Below are positions 25,892 through 33,264 of a DNA stretch of 64,000 nucleotides, one piece after another. The translations under genes were made by a program, and so were the position numbers. Source of the stretch: Gammaproteobacteria bacterium. Its GTDB lineage: Bacteria; Pseudomonadota; Gammaproteobacteria; Steroidobacterales; Woeseiaceae. Under the pieces are notes generated by a model, which had not been told where the DNA came from, made no database searches, and was given only the letters and a program-made list of their open reading frames with translations. The stretch spans positions 35,057 through 99,056 of the forward strand of contig JAADHU010000030.1 of assembly GCA_013151645.1 (NCBI GenBank). The letters run 5' to 3'. Within the stretch, counting starts at the first letter, position 1. Every line of letters begins with the position of its first letter.

Positions 25892-27570
25892 TGTACGCAA
25901 GAACTATCGTTGCAACCATCCTGCTATGGAGTGCAAACCAGAGCTTTGCCGCCGATCCTTTGTTGTTGGACACCAGTGTCGTCCCGCCAAGAGTCTTGGG
26001 CTGTAGCGTGCCATTTCCGCTGAACGACACATTCGGCCAGTGTGTCTTGAGTGAAGGATATTCCCAGGGTCAGGCCGCTGCAGCAACGGCCGCTACTGCG
26101 CTCAATAACACCATTGGCGAGCTTCGGGATGATATCGAAAGCCTGAACAACAAAAACGACGAGATGTTGGCGGAGTTCGTCCGCCTGAACCTGGTTAACC
26201 CGTCGCAACTGCAGAACCTGCAGTTGCCGCAATTGGCAGCGCTTGTTGCGGACTACTACTCGCAAACCGTAGTCAATCCATTTGCCGCCGCTTTAAACCT
26301 GGTGCCGATGGAGACACTCAATAGCTGTCTGCTTGGCAAAGGCACCAGTATTTCAGCATTGCTTAACGGCGCCGCAACCGATCCGGTCGCGTTCGGCAGA
26401 GATACACTCGTCGATATGTGGGCCACAGGGATTGGCTCTGTGCAGACACTGGTTGGTGACCCTACTCAATTCGGGAACGCAAAGGGTCGCCCAATGAACA
26501 CACGCCGATTGATCAGGCGGGCCGACAGCATCACAGGCCGCCTGGCCGCCCAGAGCCCCGTGACCGCGTGCCTGTGGTCGTTGTCAGGACCGTCCCGGAA
26601 TCAAATTAGACAGGTTGCGATTCAAATCGAACCGCAGATCAGAGCGCAGTACCAAGCGGCGATCGACGATGTCGTAAAGCCGGCGGTCAACCGGGCGATG
26701 GTCGAGTTGCTTGCACCGATGATCCGGGAGTTCCGGGCCAGGAGTAGCTCTGCCGTGCGGCAAGGGCGCAAGCAGGCGGCACGTAGCGGCGGTGCGGCTG
26801 TTCGCGGTGCGGCGCGTCTTGCGGCTGCTCAGGTCCCGGAGTACGCGAGGAATATCGTACTAAGCGTCGCGCAGGACTACATTCTCAACTCCAGGAGAAT
26901 GCAGGAAATAAAGTCGGAGATCGAACTTCTGGCCAGCGCCGTAAGTCGAGGCGACCAGTCCCGCGCAAGAACTCAACTCGCTAACGTAGAAAGACAGATG
27001 CGTGCGCTGACGACTTTTAGTGACAAGGCGGCAGTAGAGGTCGCGATAGAAACCATGCGCCGCTATGGGCACGCGTTGATTGACGCTAACGGAAAAGAAA
27101 TTGTCGACAAGGGATTCACCGCAGTCCAGGCGGTCAAAAATCTGATCATAAACGTGGTAACAGGGGCTGTGTCCCTGGCCTGGCAACCCGCCAGCGCTAT
27201 CGGTGAAAGTGTTTCCGGAACAATAGGGCTCCTGTTGGATGTAAGCCAACCAGCGATGAGAATTGCCATGATAGCGCTCGCACATTCCTCGTTGGACGGG
27301 GTGATGGAGCAGGCTAAACAAGCGATTCGATCAGGCAATGCGCCAAGCGACTACGCGACCCAGGGCGGGCCGTTTGCACCGCTGCTGCGGGAGTTTCCGA
27401 CGGAGAAAGAGCTCTTGGCCTACGTGTCGCCTGAATTCGAGCGCATCAGGAAAGATCTCTTTGCCTATCACAGCGCAGTATTGAATCTGAGTCGCGCGGC
27501 AGTGAACCCAAAGACAAAAGAGGATGTGCGCACTCCCCGAAAAGGCGCACCGAGACCAGGTCGCAAGTAA
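25891..27570 (+). CDS. Exported protein of unknown function
   Basis: 559 residues; ATG overlaps the preceding TGA by one base and has AGGAG upstream. Signal peptide 1-20 (ending SFA). The N-terminal part has cysteines (RVLGCSVPFPLNDTFGQCVLSEG) followed by a probable coiled coil (TIGELRDDIESLNNKNDEMLAEF). A basic/Ala-rich stretch lies at about 285-320 (SAVRQGRKQAARSGGAAVRGAARLAAAQ, seen in pieces), and a hydrophobic region at about 410-475 could insert in a membrane. No family was recognised. Position between a phospholipase-like enzyme and a beta-barrel suggests a role in the same envelope process. Confidence 0.75.
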   Translation: MYARTIVATILLWSANQSFAADPLLLDTSVVPPRVLGCSVPFPLNDTFGQCVLSEGYSQGQAAAATAATALNNTIGELRDDIESLNNKNDEMLAEFVRLNLVNPSQLQNLQLPQLAALVADYYSQTVVNPFAAALNLVPMETLNSCLLGKGTSISALLNGAATDPVAFGRDTLVDMWATGIGSVQTLVGDPTQFGNAKGRPMNTRRLIRRADSITGRLAAQSPVTACLWSLSGPSRNQIRQVAIQIEPQIRAQYQAAIDDVVKPAVNRAMVELLAPMIREFRARSSSAVRQGRKQAARSGGAAVRGAARLAAAQVPEYARNIVLSVAQDYILNSRRMQEIKSEIELLASAVSRGDQSRARTQLANVERQMRALTTFSDKAAVEVAIETMRRYGHALIDANGKEIVDKGFTAVQAVKNLIINVVTGAVSLAWQPASAIGESVSGTIGLLLDVSQPAMRIAMIALAHSSLDGVMEQAKQAIRSGNAPSDYATQGGPFAPLLREFPTEKELLAYVSPEFERIRKDLFAYHSAVLNLSRAAVNPKTKEDVRTPRKGAPRPGRK

Positions 27571-27709
27571 GTGGCTTGTCAGGATGCAGGCAGGCGCATT
27601 TCAATACGAGTTCGCTGGTTTTACGAACCCACCGGGTTTATCGACTTTTCAGTCGGAGTCTGCCGACGGGAGATCGTTTCGGAATGTGAGAAGACAGAAG
27701 GAGAAAAAC

Positions 27710-28939
27710 GTGGATAAGCGAATACGAACCACCACTATTGTGCTGTTGGCCGGCTACAGCCTTGCGGGGAATGCTGCCAACCAGGAGTTTCAGGACTTTT
27801 TCTTCAATGCCTGCGTGAATGCGGTCGGCGGTCTGGCCGTCCGCTGCGCAGAAACACAAGGCGGGTTCGGCGATCTTTCCGGAGACAGTGAATCGTCTCT
27901 TAATCCGAGCCAGAGTCTGTCAGGCAGTGACGCTGCGCTGGTCTCGGCTTTGCAGCGAGGACAGGAGGTTCGGGAGCATCTACAGCGAAACGCTGAAGAC
28001 GATGCCGACGAGGAGCGCGTTTCGATCGGCCCGTTCAGCCTGCTTATTAACGGTCGCCGCAGTTCCACTGAAGCGACCAGAATCGTTGACCTCGATTCTG
28101 AGCGAAGTTATCAGATGGACCAGACCGGCGCCGAGCTTGGTCTCGATTTTCGGGCGAGCGACGCCATCACTGTCGGTGGATGGCTGCAATGGGAATCTTC
28201 GGACCTCAGGTTCGACTCCGAAGACCAGGGCGTTAATTTCGCGCCACTCGGAGATGCCGGCAATATCGACAGCGATGGATTGGGTGTAACCGTGTATTTG
28301 AGCGCGCAGCTGGGTGGGAATGCCTACGTTGATGGCAGCATCGGATACACCAGCAACGATTATGTATATTCACGTAACTCTGTGTTTCAGGAGTCGACTC
28401 GTACGGTCGCACAGACAAATGTTCGGGTGCGTGGTGAAACCAGTGGTCAGGTACTTGCGGCTACGCTTAACTTCGGACGTACCACCGGCGTCGGTGCATG
28501 GAGTGTGACGCCGATAGCCGGTCTGACTTATATCGGCAGCGAATCGGACGCCTACACTGAGCAGGACCTGAGTGGCTCCGGATTGTCTTTGACGGTGGCC
28601 GACTCCAGCAGAACCGTACTCATCGGCCAACTGGGTGTGAGCGTCAACCGGGCTATTTCGATGAATGGTTGGGTTCTGCTTCCCCAGGCACGAATTGAGT
28701 ACATCCGCGAGCTTGACAATGAGCGCAGCGAATCAGAAGTACGCTTCGTGAACGATGCCAGTGCGAACCGGTTTCGGTTACTCGGCGACAACCCGGATGC
28801 AGACAGAATAGACCTGGCGATCGGCCTGGCCGGCGTGTTTCGCAATGGCTGGATACCCTACGTCGAGTATCAGATTACAACCGCCGGGGATAATTTTGAC
28901 CGTTATAGAATCGCCGCCGGAATCAGGGTGGAGTTGTAA
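27710..28939 (+). CDS. Autotransporter-type outer-membrane beta-barrel protein
   Basis: 409 residues from GTG 27710, preceded by AAGGAG 7 bases upstream; the longer frame from 27524 overlaps the preceding gene and lacks a signal. Signal peptide about 1-24 (ending GNA). The passenger is short (about 80 residues, two cysteines, then acidic NAEDDADEE). From about 105 onward the sequence alternates as in a ~300-residue autotransporter barrel (VSIGPFSLLINGRR, TVGGWLQWESSDLRF, VYLSAQLGGNAYVDGSIGY, YEYQITT-like end) and finishes RIAAGIRVEL. It may form the export or anchoring pore for neighbouring proteins. It overlaps the next gene by one base. Confidence 0.82.
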   Translation: MDKRIRTTTIVLLAGYSLAGNAANQEFQDFFFNACVNAVGGLAVRCAETQGGFGDLSGDSESSLNPSQSLSGSDAALVSALQRGQEVREHLQRNAEDDADEERVSIGPFSLLINGRRSSTEATRIVDLDSERSYQMDQTGAELGLDFRASDAITVGGWLQWESSDLRFDSEDQGVNFAPLGDAGNIDSDGLGVTVYLSAQLGGNAYVDGSIGYTSNDYVYSRNSVFQESTRTVAQTNVRVRGETSGQVLAATLNFGRTTGVGAWSVTPIAGLTYIGSESDAYTEQDLSGSGLSLTVADSSRTVLIGQLGVSVNRAISMNGWVLLPQARIEYIRELDNERSESEVRFVNDASANRFRLLGDNPDADRIDLAIGLAGVFRNGWIPYVEYQITTAGDNFDRYRIAAGIRVEL

Positions 28940-30252
28940 TGAAACGGATCTCAAATACCTGGCGCGCACTCGTCCTGAGTATGGTTTTACCCTTTTTCAT
29001 CGCTTGCGAGGCCATCGGGCCGGCGCTAACGTCATTGGCACAGGCCTTTGGCCAGGACTTGATTGCGACGTCGGCCGTTAACTATGCGCCGCGTTACGCG
29101 ACGCAGATGGAGGCCCTGTTGATCGCACTTACTCGGCAGGCAACCGGCTTTGAGCTTCAGGCGCAACTTGCGCAAACGGGTTACCAGGCACCGTTGCCGC
29201 GATATACGGAGCAGCAGGTCGCGGGGCGGAACGATCCCTATTACCAGGGTCAGTCGACCTATGGGCAATACCCTGGCGAAAACGCTTCAGGATACGGAAA
29301 CCCCTACGGCGATGAGCCCGCACAGGATGGCGTATATTCGAACAACTACCCGGATCAGACCGATGTCGACGATTTTGAAACATACGATGACGGGGGCTAC
29401 GCAGACGATCCATACGCCGACGATGCTTACGACGATGGAAGTTACGCGGACGATACGTATGCCGATGATGCCTACGATGACGGAAGCTACGTGGACGACG
29501 GGTATGCCGACGATACTTACGACGATGGAAGTTACGCGGACGATACGTATGCCGATGGTGCCTACGACGACGGAAATTACGCGGATGATGCGTATGCCAA
29601 TGACGTCTATCGTGAAGAAACCATTCCCGGTAAGACCGCTGGCCGATTAAACAGCACGCGCGGCATCGCACCGATTCAACTAAATGTCGCGCTGCTGGCT
29701 CGCAGAGCGGGACAGGAAAACCTGCAGCCGATAGATGACGGGGCGGTGTTATTTGACGGTGGCAACGACCCTGCGTCAGGCGATATGCTAAAAGTAACTT
29801 TTCAGGTTAACTGTGCCTGTTATGTATACGTAATCGGTATCGATGCTACCGGCTACGTTGCACAGATCTACCCGGAAGCTATGGGGCAGAAGACGAAGCC
29901 GGTACGTGCCGGTGAAACGTACCTGCTGCCAGGCGACAGTGACTGGTGGGCGCTGGACGAATACAAGGGAATCGAGCAGATATACTTTCTCGCATCCTTT
30001 ACCGCCCGGGACGACGTCGAAACTTTGTTGCGGGAGATGGCCGGTGTACCTCGTTCCGTTACGCGGGACTCGTATCGTCCGGTTGCCGAGCCCGCCGTTA
30101 TTCCCGTCACTCGTGGATTAGTCAAGGTTAAGGGCGCACCGATTTCGATACCAACACAATCCGGGAGCAGCCAATCGGTGACACCTACTCTTTTTTCCAG
30201 CAAAGAACTTTCCGGCGAGGTGGTCGTTACACGCTGGTTTAACCACGAATAG
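28939..30252 (+). CDS. DUF4384 lipoprotein with 15-residue Asp/Tyr repeats
   Basis: 437 residues; ATG overlaps the barrel gene's stop (TAATG). The signal peptide ends near FFIAC (Cys23), an acceptable but not ideal lipobox. Residues 90-225 are Tyr/Asp/Gly-rich, with four exact-period 15-residue repeats (YADDAYDDGSYADDT type, 159-218). A DUF4384 domain follows (about 255-365: LKVTFQVNCACYVYVIGIDATGYVAQIYP, AGETYLLPGDSDWWALDEYKGIEQIYFLAS). DUF4384 is found in proteins linked with kinases and caspase-like proteases. The C-terminal part shares the motif TRGLVKV with the caspase-like protein encoded 13 bases downstream, supporting a physical partnership. Confidence 0.82.
   Translation: MKRISNTWRALVLSMVLPFFIACEAIGPALTSLAQAFGQDLIATSAVNYAPRYATQMEALLIALTRQATGFELQAQLAQTGYQAPLPRYTEQQVAGRNDPYYQGQSTYGQYPGENASGYGNPYGDEPAQDGVYSNNYPDQTDVDDFETYDDGGYADDPYADDAYDDGSYADDTYADDAYDDGSYVDDGYADDTYDDGSYADDTYADGAYDDGNYADDAYANDVYREETIPGKTAGRLNSTRGIAPIQLNVALLARRAGQENLQPIDDGAVLFDGGNDPASGDMLKVTFQVNCACYVYVIGIDATGYVAQIYPEAMGQKTKPVRAGETYLLPGDSDWWALDEYKGIEQIYFLASFTARDDVETLLREMAGVPRSVTRDSYRPVAEPAVIPVTRGLVKVKGAPISIPTQSGSSQSVTPTLFSSKELSGEVVVTRWFNHE
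29413..29592 (+). repeat. Four 45-bp tandem repeats in the DUF4384 lipoprotein gene
   Basis: Exactly four in-frame 15-codon units, each starting TAC/TAT GCC and encoding Y-A-(D/N)-(D/G)-x-Y-D-D-G-(S/N)-Y-(A/V)-D-D-x. Synonymous changes between units show that the repeat is not brand new. A degenerate half unit precedes them. Copy number is likely to vary between strains. Confidence 0.9.
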
Positions 30253-30265
30253 TCCGACCCAGGCG

Positions 30266-32317
30266 ATGCGATCAACTGTCATCTTCGCAGCGGCACTCGC
30301 CGGAATCGCCTTGGCGAACTCGGTAGTGGCTGCGGCATCGCCCTCGCCGGCCGATGATCTTGTTGTTGTGAATTGTTCGCTCCCGGGACAGATCAGGCAA
30401 CTGGGCCAGCGGACAACCTACGTATCACCGCGCCGACCGGTTCGGACGACGGCGCTGGACTGCCGCGTTCGGGGTGGCGAATACGTCCTGCGAGACCGGA
30501 GTAGTATGAAAACCGCGCTCGGCGTCTGGCTGGAAGCCGGTAAAGGCGGCGACAAGGAGGCGCAAACTACGCTCGGTGAAATTTTCGAGCAGGGCCTCGG
30601 TGTTGAACCCGACTATACCCTGGCGGCGAGTTGGTACGAGAAAGCGGCAGATCAGAACTATACTCGCGCGTTGGTCAACCTCGGTTACTTATACGAAGCA
30701 GGTTTAGGTGTGGAGCGGGATTCACAGAAAGCGCTGCAACTTTATCGGCGAGCGTCCGGGTTAGCAGGAGCCGTTGCCAACGAATTTACGCCGGATGTCG
30801 CACCGATCGAATCATCACTGGCGAACGAATTGATGCGACTGCGTTCCACCATTGATGAAATGCAGGCCGAGAAACGGCAGTTGGGTCTTGATCTTGAGCA
30901 GTCCCGAGTACAACTCGCGAAGCGCAACCAGGACAAGAACGCTCTTGCGGACGCGCAACAGACGATAGACGAGTTATCCAGCAATATAGACAACAGAGAC
31001 GAGCAGATTGCACGGCTGAACGCTGAGGCGCTCGAGAAGCAACTGCAGGCGGCTCAGCATGAAGCGGCAGCGCGCCATAAACTGGAACAAACCATCGAAA
31101 GGCAACTCGATGTTATTAAAATACGGGAAACAGAACTAGCCGCGCGCATCGCAGAGGCAGATGTTTTAACAGGTGAGATCGCGGAACTTGAGCGCGCATC
31201 CGTTCAACCGACCCAGGATAGTGTCGCACTTGCACAGCGCAGTGTGGTTGGCCCGTCAATCTCTTTGGTCGACCCTCAGTTGCCGGCCACGCGAGGGCTC
31301 GTAAAGGTGACGGTCGCCACTCCCGGCGCAACGCAGAAACTGATCGGTCGAGTGAGCGCACCCGCCGGATTGCTGGCGCTTGCAGTCAATAGCGTACCGA
31401 CTGAAGTAAACACGGCGGGCGTATTCACCTACGACTTGCCAACCAACAACGCGGTAACAGATGTCACTGTCACCGCCATCGATGCCCAGGGTAAACAGGC
31501 AAAACTGAACTTTCAGATTTTAAAACAACCCTCGCCATCCGCACCAGAGGAGCAGGATCATCCGGATCTCAACCTGGGTGAATACCATGCACTGCTAATA
31601 GGTAACAGTCGGTACCAGAATCTTCCGCAATTATCGACGCCGGGCAATGATGTGGAGCGACTTCGCGATATACTCGAAAACCGTTACGGATTTCGGGTCA
31701 CTGTCCTGGAAAATGCGACCCGCTACGAGATTCTATCCGCCCTAAACGATTTTCGCGCTCGTCTGACAACTGACGACAACCTTCTTATCTTCTATGCCGG
31801 CCATGGCGATCTGGATAAAGGCAACATGCGTGGTCACTGGCTGCCTGTCGACGCTGAGCCCGAGAGTACCGCTAACTGGGTGTCTAACGTCGCCATTACG
31901 GATATCGTCAACGTGATGAATGCACGACAGGTCATGCTGATCGTGGACAGCTGCTATTCGGGTACGCTGACTCGCTCAAGTATTTCCCGGATAGACGGTG
32001 CTCTAACAGATGCAGAGCGAGAGACGTGGCTCAAGGTGCTCGCGGAAAAACGCGCCCGGGTTGTATTAACGTCCGGCGGACTTGCCCCCGTACTGGACGC
32101 CGGAGGGGGTAAACATTCGGTGTTTGCCAAGGCTTTGATCACGGTGCTAGCCAACAATACCGAGTTGCTGGCAGGGAGGTCGCTGTATCAGGCAGTGGCT
32201 GCGCGAGTCGCTTACGCCGCTTCTACCTATGAATTTGAGCAGATACCTCAGTACGCACCAATTGCCAGGGCCGGTCATGAAGCGGGCGATTTTTTTCTGC
32301 TGCCGGCGCGCCCATAG
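30266..32317 (+). CDS. Exported caspase-like (peptidase C14) protein with Sel1 repeats and coiled coil
   Basis: 683 residues. Signal peptide about 1-23 (ending VAA). Two Sel1-type repeats lie at about 96-168 (AQTTLGEIFEQGLGVEPDY..., LVNLGYLYEAGLGVERD). A long coiled coil spans about 185-312. A beta-sandwich-like domain (about 328-420) contains TRGLVKV. The caspase domain (about 438-682) has ALLIGNSRYQ, the catalytic His513 in FYAGHGD and Cys563 in IVDSCYSG, so the dyad is intact. Such enzymes cleave after Lys or Arg in many bacterial members. The exported location, outside the cytoplasm, sets it apart from defence-type caspases. Immediate partner: the DUF4384 lipoprotein upstream. Confidence 0.92.
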   Translation: MRSTVIFAAALAGIALANSVVAAASPSPADDLVVVNCSLPGQIRQLGQRTTYVSPRRPVRTTALDCRVRGGEYVLRDRSSMKTALGVWLEAGKGGDKEAQTTLGEIFEQGLGVEPDYTLAASWYEKAADQNYTRALVNLGYLYEAGLGVERDSQKALQLYRRASGLAGAVANEFTPDVAPIESSLANELMRLRSTIDEMQAEKRQLGLDLEQSRVQLAKRNQDKNALADAQQTIDELSSNIDNRDEQIARLNAEALEKQLQAAQHEAAARHKLEQTIERQLDVIKIRETELAARIAEADVLTGEIAELERASVQPTQDSVALAQRSVVGPSISLVDPQLPATRGLVKVTVATPGATQKLIGRVSAPAGLLALAVNSVPTEVNTAGVFTYDLPTNNAVTDVTVTAIDAQGKQAKLNFQILKQPSPSAPEEQDHPDLNLGEYHALLIGNSRYQNLPQLSTPGNDVERLRDILENRYGFRVTVLENATRYEILSALNDFRARLTTDDNLLIFYAGHGDLDKGNMRGHWLPVDAEPESTANWVSNVAITDIVNVMNARQVMLIVDSCYSGTLTRSSISRIDGALTDAERETWLKVLAEKRARVVLTSGGLAPVLDAGGGKHSVFAKALITVLANNTELLAGRSLYQAVAARVAYAASTYEFEQIPQYAPIARAGHEAGDFFLLPARP

Positions 32318-32602
32318 ATCCGCTTTGGTGACCGGATGGTCCCACACTCGCTTTTACCAGTGAGCGTAGTGGAGAATCCGATAAATACGCCATTAACATT
32401 GATGGTTCAACGCGGCTCAACCTTACTCCCGTGAATGACTTTGCAGGATTCAGATCGATATGATCATCAGTGATGCGGTCCGAAACTGTCCAGGATATTC
32501 AGGGTTAGAGAAAAAATCCCGGAAACAGACTTGTCCGCTAAATATTATGTTGCATTGAGATTGCCGGCGCTCATAAACGCGGCGAGTCAACACTCGCGAT
32601 AA
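32318..32602. other. Intergenic region before the second ECF sigma gene
   Basis: No gene is supported here. It separates the caspase-like gene from the sigma-kinase pair and holds weak inverted repeats (for example CACTCGC...GAGCG near 32345-32370) that could form a terminator-like structure without a T-run. A candidate promoter lies at its end. Confidence 0.4.
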
Positions 32603-32614
32603 GTGCTGTATAAT
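32586..32614 (+). promoter_or_regulatory. Candidate promoter for the second ECF sigma-kinase pair
   Basis: A perfect -10 hexamer TATAAT at 32609-32614 lies 17 bases after GTCAAC at 32586-32591, a poor -35. If real, transcription begins near 32621, so the long GTG start at 32603 could not be used and translation would begin at TTG 32663 or ATG 32705. Confidence 0.4.
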
Positions 32615-32662
32615 TCTTACCTCACCTCGGTGCCGCGACCACCCGGACGACGGCTGCGAGGA

Positions 32663-33250
32663 TTGTGGGGTACGCGTCTGAAACAAGACCAGGACATCAC
32701 GCAGATGCTGCAGTCTGCCGCCGCGGGGGATCGGAGCGCGGGCGACGCGTTGTTCACGGCCGTCTACCAAGAGTTGCGCATGATCGCTCGCGCGCATCGG
32801 CGGCGCTGGAAAGGGAACGACACGCTGAACACGACGTCCTTGATCAACGAAGCCTACATCAAACTTGCCAATAAGACGTTGGCCAGCTATCAGGACAGAG
32901 CACATTTCTTTGCCACTGCATCGAAGGCAATGCGGCAGATCCTGATCGGTTACGCGGAGCGTGTCGCGACAGCCAAGCGAGGCGGTCATGCAATACGCGT
33001 TACTTTATCCGGGCTGGCGCGGGAAAACGAACAGACGTTCGAGGACCTGCTGGTCATCAATAACGTTCTTGAACGACTGGAACGGGACAACGTACGACAC
33101 TGCCGTCTGTTTGAGTGCAGAGTTTTCGGCGGTATGACAATCGAGGAAACGGCCACCGCGCTTGGCGTATCTCCTGCGACCGTGAAGCGCGACTGGATAT
33201 TGCTGAGTGCCTGGGTTTACCGGGAGATAAACGACGGCCGGGAACGATAG
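32663..33250 (+). CDS. ECF-type sigma factor (second copy), next to a TPR kinase
   Basis: About 195 residues from TTG 32663; the frame is open from GTG 32603, but the extra 20 residues do not resemble the family and overlap a TATAAT. Region 2 features: AAAGDRSAGDALFTAVYQELRMIARAH, LINEAYIKL, DRAHFFATASKAMRQILIGYAER. Region 4: NVRHCRLFECRVFGGMTIEETATALGVSPATVKRDWILLSAWVYREI. It is a TIGR02999-type factor like the one at 3.9 kb but clearly diverged. The kinase starts 14 bases after its stop, so they form an operon. The exported enzyme cluster just upstream on the same strand is a candidate regulon. That link is inferred from position. Confidence 0.88.
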   Translation: MWGTRLKQDQDITQMLQSAAAGDRSAGDALFTAVYQELRMIARAHRRRWKGNDTLNTTSLINEAYIKLANKTLASYQDRAHFFATASKAMRQILIGYAERVATAKRGGHAIRVTLSGLARENEQTFEDLLVINNVLERLERDNVRHCRLFECRVFGGMTIEETATALGVSPATVKRDWILLSAWVYREINDGRER

Positions 33251-33264
33251 GCCGTCATCCACAC

